A program made the translations under genes and the position numbers. Under the pieces are notes generated by a model that saw only the letters and a program-made list of their open reading frames with translations, was not told where the DNA came from and ran no database searches. From Rossellomorea vietnamensis (GTDB taxonomy: Bacteria; Bacillota; Bacilli; Bacillales; Bacillaceae_B): DNA of 57,577 nt. The stretch covers positions 1 to 57,577 of the forward strand of contig NZ_VTEH01000028.1 in assembly GCF_008180615.1 (NCBI RefSeq). The letters run 5' to 3'. Positions 16,198 through 24,689 of this stretch are shown piece after piece (the stretch's first letter is position 1; each line of letters begins with the position of its first letter).

Positions 16198-17145
16198 TTA
16201 ATGGGTCGGAAAGCAGGGTAAAACAAATTCTCCAAGTTCCTGGATTACTTCCTCTGGAGGGCGCTTGGAAAAATACAGAACAAATGCCAAATGGTTGACA
16301 CCAATCGCTTGAAATTGATGAAGCAAATCAACTAAACGGTTTCTTCCCACGGAATAGCCTAAAGGTATGGAGACAGGCTTTTCATCGGGATTTTCCGATA
16401 AATCGATGAACAAGCTTTGAGAGAAGGGTTTAAAATCTCCTGGAGCATGAACTTCAGTTAATGCACGATAATCCTGGATAATCTGCTCCTGTTGAATAAT
16501 GCTTCTTGGGTATTGAATCCACCCATCTCCATTCATGGCTATCCAGTCCATAGACTGACTGCCAAATCCAGTCACCATGGTCGGAATGGAAGATCCGGGT
16601 TTTGGGATTAACCTCATACCTGTACCATCGATCAGCCCGGTGCGGCTGTGGATTGTCGGCTGATCTTCTTTTAAAAGCCGATCGATAATTTCGAAATTTT
16701 CTTTGAATAACAGACCACTTTCTTGCTTGGATATCCCCAAAGCTGTAAAGTCTTTTTCCCTGTCCCCAGATCCCACTCCCATAATCAATCGACCTGGAAA
16801 CAATTCATCGATTGATGCAGCTTCCTTGGCTACTCTGACAGGGTGGCGCAAAGGGAGAACTACACTTCCTGTGACTAACGCAATGTGCTTCGTATAGGCA
16901 GCAAGATACGTCAAATAAATCCATAAATCGTACTTTTGGCCGTTATCATCAATATTCAAATTCTGCATCGTAATATCACGGAGCCATAATGAAGCAAAGC
17001 CATATTCCTCAATTTTCCGTGCAAGCTCGAGCTGATTCTCCATAATCGGATTTTTAGACATCCTGGCAGTCGGGAGGACAAATCCGAGTGTCATTTTGTC
17101 TTTCTGGTACATGCTGTTATAAGCACGATGATTTTGAAAACTCAC
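16198..17145 (-). CDS. LLM class flavin-dependent oxidoreductase
   Basis: The 315-aa luciferase-like monooxygenase shows TLGFVLPTARMSKNPIM, FASLWLRDITMQ, ALVTGSVVLPLRHPVRVAKEAASIDELFPGRLIMGVGSGDREKDF and TMVTGFGSQSMDWIA. The start is GTG with AAGGAGG 9 nt upstream, 20 bp after the arsR-type regulator stop, so the two form an operon. The close linkage suggests the regulator senses a substrate or product of this enzyme. The reaction is unknown. Confidence 0.85.
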   Translation of the reverse strand: MSFQNHRAYNSMYQKDKMTLGFVLPTARMSKNPIMENQLELARKIEEYGFASLWLRDITMQNLNIDDNGQKYDLWIYLTYLAAYTKHIALVTGSVVLPLRHPVRVAKEAASIDELFPGRLIMGVGSGDREKDFTALGISKQESGLLFKENFEIIDRLLKEDQPTIHSRTGLIDGTGMRLIPKPGSSIPTMVTGFGSQSMDWIAMNGDGWIQYPRSIIQQEQIIQDYRALTEVHAPGDFKPFSQSLFIDLSENPDEKPVSIPLGYSVGRNRLVDLLHQFQAIGVNHLAFVLYFSKRPPEEVIQELGEFVLPCFPTH

Positions 17146-17165
17146 TGTTGGTCCTCCTTAAAAGG

Positions 17166-17510
17166 TTAGATTTTTAAGCCTATATACTTTTCAAACTGTT
17201 TAATCGTTTCTTCATTGCGTCGATAATAAGTCCACTGTCCGATTCGTTTCATTTCCACCAGCCCGCTTTGCAATAGGATAGACAAATACTGGGAGGTGGT
17301 GGACTGTGATAGTCCTACTGTACTGCGAATATCACTAACACAAACTCCGCCATCAAAGCCTTTTTCTTTGATGACATGGGCCTGCGTGGAAAAATTATGA
17401 TCAGGTTCTTTCAACATTTGCAGGATATTAACTCTTATTTGATTTGACAGAGCCTTGAAAATTTCAACTGCCTGTTCGTCATTGATCATATTCGATTCAC
17501 GATTCAACAC
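17166..17510 (-). CDS. ArsR-family transcriptional regulator
   Basis: The 114-aa winged-helix protein shows AVEIFKALSNQIRVNILQMLKEP, recognition helix STVGLSQSTTSQYLSILLQSGLVE and the wing RIGQWTYYRRNE. Two Cys-free arms suggest it is not a classical metal sensor, although one Cys (GVCVSDIR) precedes the recognition helix and could be redox sensitive. The start is GTG (17510) after AAAGGGG; an ATG seven codons in is possible. It leads the minus-strand LLM operon and probably represses it. Confidence 0.85.
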   Translation of the reverse strand: MLNRESNMINDEQAVEIFKALSNQIRVNILQMLKEPDHNFSTQAHVIKEKGFDGGVCVSDIRSTVGLSQSTTSQYLSILLQSGLVEMKRIGQWTYYRRNEETIKQFEKYIGLKI

Positions 17511-17615
17511 TGCCAGCCCCTTTCTTATCTTAACTAATCTAACAAAGGATATTGATAATTTGCGATATCTCTATATTATTATCTTTTTAAACCAATATCA
17601 AACTCTTTGCTTTAG

Positions 17616-17768
17616 ACAGGGCTGGGAAACGGTTTTAAAGGAACTAACTTAATCGGCTTAGAGAACAGCTGGCGGAGAAATAAGGATTATTTTGCCCATC
17701 TTTTAAATGGTTTGGGAAGGTATATAGATTGGAAAAATCAAGACTTTAAAAGGATGGATGAAGAGTGA
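17616..17768 (+). pseudogene. Unrecognised coding remnant
   Basis: A 50-codon open stretch without a start codon has protein-like composition (NLIGLENSWRRNKDYFAH, then LLNGLGRYIDWKNQDF). It lies in an otherwise gene-free 500-bp region (17511-18008). I do not recognise the family; the rest of the region shows nothing else. Confidence 0.3.
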
Positions 17769-18008
17769 GGAAACGAATTGGCTGTTTGAGTGCCACTCTG
17801 GAAAATCAGTGATTTAAAGATGTTATGTAGGAATGTTGAGTTAAACGTCCTTGTCCTAAAGGTCAGTTCAATAAAGTGAAAAGGTATCTCTTTTGAAGAA
17901 GAAAACGCTTCTGTGCTGAAAGTAAACCACTTTTTCACACTTTTATTACTTTATTTGTAGTGAATAACATATACATTGTCTAGAAGAAAATCATTATAGG
18001 AGGTTTCT

Positions 18009-18989
18009 ATGGACCAAAATGATCAAAGTCGTCAATTAGAGCAAATAAAGCAAATGCAGCAAATGTTTAAAGCGAACATGCAAACTCAACCTTATCCCAT
18101 GTACCCTAACTATGGGAAAATCACACGTTACGAAGAAATTCCGATAAGTCTACCTGAACAGCGCCAGCTGCGCCACCCCGGGGTTGAAAAATTAATGGTG
18201 CCCCTTCCAATTATTGAAAATCCGAACTATATAGGGAGTGGAAAGTTAACAGGAAAAGTAGCACTCATTACAGGGGGGGATAGTGGGATTGGTGCAGCAG
18301 CTGCAATTGCGTTTGCTAAAGAAGGCGCAGATGTTGCTATTTCATACTTAGATGAACATGAGGATGCAAATAGAACCAAAACGAGGATTGAACAACTCGG
18401 ACAGCGTTGTTTACTAATGCCTGGTGACTTGCGGGACAAACAACAGTGCATCTCCATTGTAGAACAAACAGTAAATACGTTTGGACGTCTCGATATTCTT
18501 TGTAACCACGTTGGCATCCAATTCCAACAACTAAGTCTGCTTGACATTACAGATGAGCAATTCGATGATACCTTTAAAGTTAATATATACTCTCATTTTT
18601 ACACAACAAGAGCAGCGCTTCCTCATTTAAAGCCTGGCAGCTCAATCATTGGCACTTCTTCAGTGGTGACGTATGTAGGTGAGCAGCAAATGATCGATTA
18701 TACTGCCACAAAAGGGGCAATAGTTGGTTGGACACGTGCCTTGGCTAAAAATGTCGTGAAACAAGGGATCCGAGTCAATGCCGTTGCTCCCGGCCGAATC
18801 TGGACTCCGCTTATTGCAGCAAGTTTCTCCTCAGACCAAGTCGCTGTATATGGAGCGTTTAATCCAATGGAACGAGTTGCCCATCCATTTGAACTTGCAC
18901 CAACCTATGTCTATCTTGCTTCTGATGATTCTCGTTTTGTAACTGGTCAAGTCCTTCATGTTGATGGGGGAGAATCCACAAATTCCTAA
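18009..18989 (+). CDS. General-stress type short-chain dehydrogenase (YdaD/YhdF-like)
   Basis: The 326-aa SDR has a 70-residue N-terminal extension (Gln/Met-rich start, then YEEIPISLPEQRQLRHPGVE), characteristic of the YghA/YdaD/YhdF group. Motifs: TGGDSGIG, the altered NAG position reading CNHVG, TSSVV, YTATK and VDGGESTNS. AGGAGG lies 7 nt before the ATG. It is followed after 18 bp by a 54-codon ORF. The related B. subtilis genes are general stress genes, but no SigB promoter is convincing here. Confidence 0.85.
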   Translation: MDQNDQSRQLEQIKQMQQMFKANMQTQPYPMYPNYGKITRYEEIPISLPEQRQLRHPGVEKLMVPLPIIENPNYIGSGKLTGKVALITGGDSGIGAAAAIAFAKEGADVAISYLDEHEDANRTKTRIEQLGQRCLLMPGDLRDKQQCISIVEQTVNTFGRLDILCNHVGIQFQQLSLLDITDEQFDDTFKVNIYSHFYTTRAALPHLKPGSSIIGTSSVVTYVGEQQMIDYTATKGAIVGWTRALAKNVVKQGIRVNAVAPGRIWTPLIAASFSSDQVAVYGAFNPMERVAHPFELAPTYVYLASDDSRFVTGQVLHVDGGESTNS

Positions 18990-19007
18990 TGGAAGGGGGG
19001 TACCATA

Positions 19008-19172
19008 TTGAGATATGAATTTAATCCAGAAGTAAAGCTGCTGCTAGTCAACCATTCAAATGAAAAAGTAAAGATGGTCTATATCGAAGATTCCTGGCCA
19101 ATGTCAAAAATTGGACTTAGACCACCATACTATTGCTACCCAAGTTACGAGCTGAATTATCCAATAATCTAA
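19008..19172 (+). CDS. Small ORF, 54 aa, downstream of the SDR gene
   Basis: TTG start 7 nt after the strong GGAAGGGGGG site; the frame encodes a Tyr-rich polypeptide (MVYIEDSWPMSKIGLRPPYY, ending YELNYPII). It is likely co-translated with the preceding SDR gene, whose stop is 18 bp upstream. I do not recognise the family; the ribosome binding site and composition argue that it is real. Confidence 0.5.
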   Translation: MRYEFNPEVKLLLVNHSNEKVKMVYIEDSWPMSKIGLRPPYYCYPSYELNYPII

Positions 19173-19246
19173 ATAAGACCAGACAAAAAGACTTCTATAC
19201 ACAGTGGAAGTCCGAATTGCGGCGGCACCATGTTTGAAGCGAGGAA

Positions 19247-19277
19247 AGTCCCAAGTGAATGTTGTTCACTTGGGACT
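19247..19277 (-). terminator. 13-bp perfect hairpin ending a minus-strand remnant
   Basis: AGTCCCAAGTGAA / TTCACTTGGGACT with a 5-nt loop, followed on the minus strand by TTTCC. It starts 4 bp after the stop codon of the minus-strand fragment at 19281. Confidence 0.6.
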
Positions 19278-19280
19278 GCT

Positions 19281-19430
19281 TTAAGTCGCGTTGGCGATTT
19301 GTTCTTTAAGGTGAGCTTTGTATTTCTTAGACACAATGCATCCTGATTTAATCGCCAGCGTTGATATGAAATGAGAACTTCTCGTCTGTGTATCCCGACA
19401 ATAGTGGATTTGAGAATGTCGAGTGAATTT
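19281..19430 (-). pseudogene. Minus-strand coding remnant, C-terminal end
   Basis: Forty-nine sense codons with a basic, protein-like sequence (RRSSHFISTLAIKSGCIVSK, then KYKAHLKEQIANAT) end just before a perfect hairpin terminator, but no start codon is present. It looks like the tail of a lost gene. Family not recognised. Confidence 0.35.
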
Positions 19431-19444
19431 TTATTGACTTCCTA

Positions 19445-19469
19445 AACTGTAAGTATTAATATTACAGTT
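19445..19469. promoter_or_regulatory. Inverted repeat upstream of trxA-like gene
   Basis: Perfect 8-bp arms AACTGTAA / TTACAGTT with a 9-bp spacer; a third AAACTGTAAC copy lies at about 19605. This layout is typical of dimeric regulator sites and it lies in the leader of the thioredoxin/DJ-1 gene group. Confidence 0.35.
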
Positions 19470-19511
19470 ATCCTGTTGAACAGGAAGCAATCAATTCAAA
19501 AAGCGGCTATT

Positions 19512-19581
19512 AAAATAGTTTAGTTTATAAGGGACATTTACCAGACCATTTCTTTGTAATGTCTATTCTATAAACTATTTT
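19512..19581. other. 70-bp imperfect inverted repeat
   Basis: AAAATAGTTTA and TAAACTATTTT outer arms with GACATT / AATGTC inner arms. It could be a small MITE-like insertion or a leader structure of the downstream thioredoxin gene. Confidence 0.4.
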
Positions 19582-19713
19582 ATTAAGTGCGTACTATAAA
19601 AACTAAACTGTAACTTTTTTTGTTACATTAAAAAGGAGGGGAATTTAATATTTTTTGTAAACTTTAAAAACTAGTTTGATTAAAATTATAAGAATGAATT
19701 GGAGGATATAATA

Positions 19714-20028
19714 ATGGCTATAGCACACGTAACAGATCAAACATTCAGCACTGAAATTAAAGAGGGATTAGTTTTAGTGGACTTTTGGGCACCATGGTGC
19801 GGTCCTTGTAAAATGATTGCTCCTGTATTGGAGGAAATTGATGATGAAATGGGAGACAAAGTTAGAATCATCAAGCTTAATGTAGATGAAAACGCAGGAA
19901 CAGTAGGGGAATTTGGAGTCATGAGTATTCCAACGTTGATTCTTTTCAAAGACGGAGTGGCTGTAGATAAGGTTATCGGGTTCAATTCTAAAGAAGCTTT
20001 AACAGAAATGATTTCAAAGCATTTGTAA
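19714..20028 (+). CDS. trxA: Thioredoxin
   Basis: The 104-aa protein has the canonical fold and the active site FWAPWCGPCK (Cys29, Cys32), cis-Pro in MSIPTLILFKDG and the C-terminal helix EALTEMISKHL. GGAGG lies 8 nt before the ATG at 19714; the five codons upstream in frame are not needed. It is a disulfide reductase for cytosolic proteins. It is probably a second thioredoxin rather than the housekeeping one, since it leads a group with two DJ-1 family proteins and an SDR, a context pointing to thiol or electrophile stress. Confidence 0.95.
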   Translation: MAIAHVTDQTFSTEIKEGLVLVDFWAPWCGPCKMIAPVLEEIDDEMGDKVRIIKLNVDENAGTVGEFGVMSIPTLILFKDGVAVDKVIGFNSKEALTEMISKHL

Positions 20029-20081
20029 TAAACACTTTTTAGCAAGAGGATGACTCTATATCTGAGCATACAAAAAAGTGT

Positions 20082-20216
20082 TTGAGATACCATTCTCATT
20101 GCTGGATCTATCATCGATTGCACGTTGGAAGTTCTCCAGGTGATGCTTTTTACCATACACAAGACCTTGCACAGCTCGCTGAAATTTCAGATGGATTTGT
20201 TAACAGCCACAAGTGA
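20082..20216 (+). pseudogene. Unrecognised short remnant between trxA and the DJ-1 gene
   Basis: A stop-free stretch of about 44 codons (RLHVGSSPGDAFYHTQD, then LAQLAEISDGFVNSHK) has no usable start with ribosome binding site. It looks like the C-terminal end of a lost gene; family not recognised. Confidence 0.3.
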
Positions 20217-20275
20217 AAATACAAATTTATAAAAAAATGTTATCAACAAATCTTTTTCTTTTTGAGGAGGAAAAA

Positions 20276-20797
20276 ATGATGAGTAAAAAAGCACTCTTAA
20301 TTATACCGCCAGAACGTTTTAATGAAGATGAGTTATTCAAACCAAAAGAAGAGCTTGAAAATGCAGGAGTCGAAGTAACCATTGCCAGCACCGTTGCAGG
20401 TGAAGTTACTGGTGACTATGATGGGAAAGCAACTGCTTCGGTTATCTTTTCAGACGTATCGTCCACAGATTTTGATGTTATTTCGGTAATTGGAGGATCT
20501 GGTACAAATGATCATCTATGGGGAAATCAAAAATTACAAGACTTTTTGAAGCAAACTTATAATGAGAACGTTCTTGTAACAGGAATTTGTGCAGGAGCTG
20601 TTACAGTTGCTAAAACTGGTTTGCTTTCTGGAAGAGAAGCAACTTGCTATCCAGTAGATGTTCAAAAGAACGAATTGACAGCTGTTGACGTTAATTATGT
20701 TGAACAACATGTTGTTGCCCATGATGACATTATTACTGGCGATGGTCCAGAAGGTGCGAAAGAATTTGGACAAGCCCTTGTCAACGCATTACGTTAG
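20276..20797 (+). CDS. DJ-1/PfpI family protein
   Basis: The 173-aa protein begins at the first ATG after GAGGAGG (20262-20268). DJ-1 fold: KALLIIPPERFNEDEL, nucleophile elbow VTGICAGAVTVAK with Cys105, and VVAHDDIITGDGPEGAKEF. Members act as glyoxalase III-type hydratases, deglycases or redox chaperones; which applies here is not decidable. The elbow has Ala instead of His after the Cys (CAGA, not CHGP), which is typical of the DJ-1 or amidotransferase-like branch rather than PfpI proteases. Confidence 0.85.
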   Translation: MMSKKALLIIPPERFNEDELFKPKEELENAGVEVTIASTVAGEVTGDYDGKATASVIFSDVSSTDFDVISVIGGSGTNDHLWGNQKLQDFLKQTYNENVLVTGICAGAVTVAKTGLLSGREATCYPVDVQKNELTAVDVNYVEQHVVAHDDIITGDGPEGAKEFGQALVNALR

Positions 20798-20903
20798 TTC
20801 TACATTTTAGTTGGATAGAGTGTGGTTCGGAAGTGAATTTCGAACCCGCTGCTTCCATTAAATAAGAGCATTTGTTGTGAGGAAAATAAGGAGGTTTTTT
20901 AGT

Positions 20904-21416
20904 TTGGGCAAAAAAATTGCTGCACTTATCACCAATTTATTTGAGGATGTTGAATTTACAGAACCGGCAAAAGCATTCAAAGAAGCGGGTCATCAAGTGA
21001 TTACAATTGATAAACATGCAGGAAATGAAGTAACTGGTAAAAAAGGCGCAACTGTAAAAATTGATAAAGCCATAGATGAAGTCAATCCTGCAGACTTTGA
21101 TGCTTTGCTTATTCCAGGGGGTTTCTCTCCTGATTTACTGCGTGAAGATGACCGCTTTGGTCAATTCGCTAAAGAATTCATCCAAGAAGGCCTGCCTGTT
21201 TTTGCTATTTGCCATGGACCACAAGTCTTGATCGATACAAATCTATTAAAAGGTGTGGACATTACTGGTTTCAAATCTATTCGTAATGATTTAAGAAATG
21301 CAGGGGCTAACTATAAAGATGAAGAAGTTGTGGTAAGCAATAATATTGTGACCAGCCGTATTCCAGATGATATCCCGGCATTCAATCGTGAAGCGCTGAA
21401 ACTTTTAGCGAAATAA
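20904..21416 (+). CDS. Type 1 glutamine amidotransferase / PfpI-YraA-like protein
   Basis: The 170-aa protein starts at TTG 9 nt after AAGGAGG; the nine upstream in-frame codons contain the ribosome binding site and are not coding. It has ALITNLFEDVEFTEPAKAFKEAGH at the N-terminus and the nucleophile elbow VFAICHGPQVLID (Cys103-His104), as in the YraA/YfkM general stress proteins. Likely role: hydration of methylglyoxal-type aldehydes or protein repair. It is a distant paralogue of the gene just upstream. Confidence 0.9.
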   Translation: MGKKIAALITNLFEDVEFTEPAKAFKEAGHQVITIDKHAGNEVTGKKGATVKIDKAIDEVNPADFDALLIPGGFSPDLLREDDRFGQFAKEFIQEGLPVFAICHGPQVLIDTNLLKGVDITGFKSIRNDLRNAGANYKDEEVVVSNNIVTSRIPDDIPAFNREALKLLAK

Positions 21417-21493
21417 AATATTTCCACTAAAAGCAATCTGTAATATCTTTTCAGATTCAACCTAAAAAGAATTTTTTAAGGAGGGTTCATGCA

Positions 21494-22210
21494 ATGTCAT
21501 TAGAAGGAAAACGTGTAGTCGTCATAGGAGGTACTTCTGGTATCGGGTTATCGGCAGCCAAGGCATTTCTTGATGAATCTGCTCAAGTCATTATTGCAAG
21601 TCGTTCTGATGCGAAACTATCAGAGGCAAAGAATGTACTCGGTGGTAATGTGGAAGCATACAATATTGATTTTCGCAGTGAAGATAAACTAGCTGACTTT
21701 TTTAAAATGGTAGGGAATTTTGATCACCTTGTCGTTACGGCAGGTGAAGGTGCAATGGGGCATTTTAGTGACTTACCCGTTGCGGATGTTAGAGAAGCGT
21801 TCGATAGTAAGTATTGGGGGCAATACTTAACCGTTCGTGCTGCTATTCCGTACTTAAATGATACCAGTTCTATCACATTGACCTCTGGTGTTTATGGAAT
21901 CCGTCCACCACAGGGGGCAACTACACTTGCTTCGATCAATTCAGCGATCGATGGATTGGTCAGGGGGCTTTCAGTAGACCTGGCCCCTATAAGGGTAAAT
22001 GTCGTTTCACCTGGTATTGTGGACACCCCGCTCTACGGAGGGATGCCTGACGAGCAAAGACAGAATTTATACAGCCAAATTGCACAGCAGCTGCCTGTTA
22101 ATCGCGTGGCACAGCCTGAAGACATTGCTGAGTCCTATGTGTACTTAGTGAAAAATGGTTTTACAACTGGTACTTCTCTTCTTATTGATGGCGGGGCTCA
22201 TTTGGTGTAA
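21494..22210 (+). CDS. Atypical SDR lacking the YxxxK motif
   Basis: The 238-aa protein has the SDR N-terminus VVVIGGTSGIGLSAAKAF and the C-terminus TTGTSLLIDGGAHLV, but the usual NNAG is VTAGEG and the catalytic Tyr-x3-Lys region reads TLASINSAIDGLVRGL, with no Tyr or Lys at the expected places. It may use another mechanism or be a non-catalytic NAD(P)-binding protein. AAGGAGGG stands 8 nt before the ATG. It is the last gene before a terminator, in the thioredoxin/DJ-1 group. Confidence 0.85.
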   Translation: MSLEGKRVVVIGGTSGIGLSAAKAFLDESAQVIIASRSDAKLSEAKNVLGGNVEAYNIDFRSEDKLADFFKMVGNFDHLVVTAGEGAMGHFSDLPVADVREAFDSKYWGQYLTVRAAIPYLNDTSSITLTSGVYGIRPPQGATTLASINSAIDGLVRGLSVDLAPIRVNVVSPGIVDTPLYGGMPDEQRQNLYSQIAQQLPVNRVAQPEDIAESYVYLVKNGFTTGTSLLIDGGAHLV

Positions 22211-22231
22211 GTGAAATTATAATGTTATTTT

Positions 22232-22269
22232 TGTGGCTATACTACAACAAGTATAGCCACATTTTTTTT
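22232..22269 (+). terminator. Terminator after the trxA/DJ-1/SDR group
   Basis: TGTGGCTATACT / AGTATAGCCACA stem, 6-nt loop, eight T. Confidence 0.9.
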
Positions 22270-22355
22270 GAAAATAACAATCCAATTCTTCTGGTATTTA
22301 ATTGAAGAATTGAAGTTAAAGAAACGCAAGATGAGATAGGAAAGGATGATGAAAA

Positions 22356-23255
22356 TTGAGTTTACGCGACCATGAAAAAATATTGACAATCAAGCATTCA
22401 CTTGAAAAACGTGTACTAACTTTACCTGATGGAACCGTTCTTCCAAGCATTGGTCAAGGAACATGGTACATGGGTGAAAATCCTCAATCGAAACACAAAG
22501 AAATCAAAGCTTTGCAACTTGGAATAGAGCTAGGCATGAAGCTCATCGATACGGCTGAAATGTACGGAAATGGTGATTCCGAACTTTTAGTTGGGGAGGC
22601 AATCAAGGGGCGAAGAGATAACGTTTTTTTAGTATCGAAAGTATATCCTCATCATTCCGGGTTGAATTTGATTGAAAAAGCATGTGAAAATAGCCTGAAA
22701 CGACTAGGAACAGATCATCTTGATTTGTATCTTTTACACTGGAGAGGCAGGGTTCCGCTGGCAGAAACGATTGAAGGAATGGAGAGACTGCGCAAGGATG
22801 GTAAAATTGTAAGATGGGGAGTTTCTAATTTTGATACGGATGATATGAAAGAGTTGTGGGATACCGATAACGGAAAAAAATGTGTGACAAATCAATTGTT
22901 ATATCATCTTGGTTCCAGAGGAATTGATTATGATCTGCTGCCATGGCATCTTGAACATAACATGCCAACTATGGCCTATAGTCCCCTGGCCCAAGGAGGG
23001 AGCTTAAGAAGACAACTACTAAGCGATCCAACCATCCTTGAAATTGCAGAAAAATACAATGTACAGCCATTACAAATTGCTCTTGCGTGGACCATTCGTT
23101 CAAACAACGTAATTGCAATCCCAAAAGCTGTTCAGGAAGAACATGTTTTAGCAAATGCTCAAGCTGCTGCTATTCAATTGACCATGGAAGATCTGAACAG
23201 ACTTGATGCGGTATTTCCAAAACCAACAAGAAAAAGACCTTTGGATATTATTTGA
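22356..23255 (+). CDS. Aldo/keto reductase
   Basis: The 299-aa (alpha/beta)8-barrel oxidoreductase shows the active-site Asp and Tyr in LIDTAEMYGNGDSE, Lys in FLVSKVYP, His in LYLLHWRG, NADP-binding YSPLAQGG and AIPKAVQEEHV. It reduces aldehydes or ketones with NADPH. The start is TTG after AGAAAGGATGATG-type sequence (GGAAAGGATG). The IS1341-type element was inserted exactly at its stop codon, so the reading frame is intact but the native 3' untranslated region and terminator are displaced. Confidence 0.9.
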   Translation: MSLRDHEKILTIKHSLEKRVLTLPDGTVLPSIGQGTWYMGENPQSKHKEIKALQLGIELGMKLIDTAEMYGNGDSELLVGEAIKGRRDNVFLVSKVYPHHSGLNLIEKACENSLKRLGTDHLDLYLLHWRGRVPLAETIEGMERLRKDGKIVRWGVSNFDTDDMKELWDTDNGKKCVTNQLLYHLGSRGIDYDLLPWHLEHNMPTMAYSPLAQGGSLRRQLLSDPTILEIAEKYNVQPLQIALAWTIRSNNVIAIPKAVQEEHVLANAQAAAIQLTMEDLNRLDAVFPKPTRKRPLDII

Positions 23256-23345
23256 ACTACCCACCACTTACCGCCCTTACAGGTCGCTTGAAGTGGGGGA
23301 TTCCTAAGAACACAAACCTATCGGTTCATTTTTGGTTAGGCTATC
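23256..23345 (-). ncRNA. Predicted omega RNA (reRNA) of TnpB
   Basis: TnpB elements transcribe a guide RNA from the end of tnpB through the right end. On the minus strand the segment contains CCCCCACTT...AAGTGGTGGG hairpin arms next to the right boundary. The guide would begin just outside the element, within the antisense of the last aldo/keto reductase codons (about 23235-23255). Position is inferred from family knowledge. Confidence 0.55.
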
Positions 23346-24508
23346 CCCGCAGTCCCTGCGGTTAATCGCAATGCTTCATTGCGAAGATTTATACTTGCGT
23401 TAAGATCCCTTTGATGGCTGCTTTTACAGTTTGGACACGTCCATTCACGCAACGCAAGATCTTTAACGGCTTTATACTTATAATTACATACAGAACATAG
23501 CTGGCTCGAAGGGAAATTTTTCGCTGCGGCTATCACCTGTTTGCCGTACCATAATGATTTGTATTCCAACATAGACCTGAATTGGGCCCAGCTTACTTCG
23601 CTGATTCCTTTTGAAAGGTCTTTGTTTTTTAACATGTTTTTGACGGACAAATCTTCAATGCCGATAATGTCGTGGTTTTTGACTATTTCGGTAGAGATTT
23701 TGTCCAACAAATCTTTTCTTGCATTAGCGATTTTTTCGTGCAGCCGGGCAACTTTCTTTTTTTGTTTAGTCCAATTCGAAGAACCCAATTGCCTCCTAGA
23801 AAGAATGCGTTGGGCATTCATTATTTTCTTTTCTAGTCTACGGAAAAAGCGGGGGTTTTTATGGGTTGTGCCATCTGAAAGAGTAGCGAAATCCTTCAAA
23901 CCCACGTCGATTCCGACAGAGGTGCCGGTTTTCTTATAGTGTTGAACTTCTGATTCAGCCAAAATCGAAACGAAGAACTTACCTGAAGGGTTTCGTCTTA
24001 TGGTGGCGTTCATTATTCGGCCTTCCACCTCACGACTCTTAGCAAAGCGAACTAGGCCGAGTTTTGGCAATTTGATGTGTTTATCTTTCACTTGTATATT
24101 CCCGTTCACAAACTTTGTGGTATAGGATTGAACAGGATTCTTCTTCGATTTGAAGCGAGGTAAACGATTTTGTTTCTTGTAATACCGTGTGTAGGAATCA
24201 TGAACGATTTCAACTGATTTCTGAAGGGCGATACTATCGACTTCTTTCAAGAATGAATAGGTCTTCTTGAGCTCTCGAACAGCTTTGATGGATTGGTTCT
24301 TGTTGAAAAATTCACCTTTCCAATTGTTCTGTGAAAGCTGCCCATTCTGTACCATTTCATTTACGATAGACCAATAAGCGTCTTTGTTCTTTTGTTTCCC
24401 AACAAAATAGTTGTAGATGAACCGGGAACAACCGAACGTTTTATTGATTAATTCAGTCTGTTCATGATTTGGATAGATCCTGAATTTAAAGGTTTTTTTA
24501 ACATTCAA
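23336..24508 (-). CDS. tnpB: RNA-guided endonuclease TnpB
   Basis: The 390-aa protein opens with FKFRIYPNHEQTELINKTFGCSRFIYNYF. The RuvC triad looks intact: Asp in SVGIDVGLKDFATLSDG, Glu in IIGIEDLSVKNM, Asp in SSHQRDLNASINL. The zinc-binding CSVC...CPNC precedes the last Asp. It should be an omega RNA-guided double-strand nuclease that promotes retention of the element. AGGAGGTG precedes the ATG. No TnpA is present, so mobility depends on a TnpA in trans. Confidence 0.95.
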   Translation of the reverse strand: MNVKKTFKFRIYPNHEQTELINKTFGCSRFIYNYFVGKQKNKDAYWSIVNEMVQNGQLSQNNWKGEFFNKNQSIKAVRELKKTYSFLKEVDSIALQKSVEIVHDSYTRYYKKQNRLPRFKSKKNPVQSYTTKFVNGNIQVKDKHIKLPKLGLVRFAKSREVEGRIMNATIRRNPSGKFFVSILAESEVQHYKKTGTSVGIDVGLKDFATLSDGTTHKNPRFFRRLEKKIMNAQRILSRRQLGSSNWTKQKKKVARLHEKIANARKDLLDKISTEIVKNHDIIGIEDLSVKNMLKNKDLSKGISEVSWAQFRSMLEYKSLWYGKQVIAAAKNFPSSQLCSVCNYKYKAVKDLALREWTCPNCKSSHQRDLNASINLRNEALRLTAGTAGIA

Positions 24509-24689
24509 ATAGTTTCACCTCCTTGTAGTAATTATACCAAGAAAGATGGTGCCTTGGGAACATATGTTCTTTCGAAGTTTTTTTAGTAGAGACCAAAGGG
24601 CAGGCGATTCATCTCCCCCTTACCGTTGGGCTATGCCCTTCACACGCTTGAAGAGGGAGTTTTCTCGCCATTTTTAGATAAAATGAATG

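Larger units (their letters stand above)
23256..24673 (-). mobile_element. IS200/IS605-family element, IS1341 type (tnpB only)
   Basis: It contains one intact tnpB and no tnpA. The two ends share a subterminal pattern: CTTACCG, a short variable stretch, then CGCTTGAAG-GGG, at 23270-23300 and 24619-24660. The right end, beyond the tnpB stop, abuts the stop codon of the aldo/keto reductase. Boundaries are accurate to a few bases only. Confidence 0.8.
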
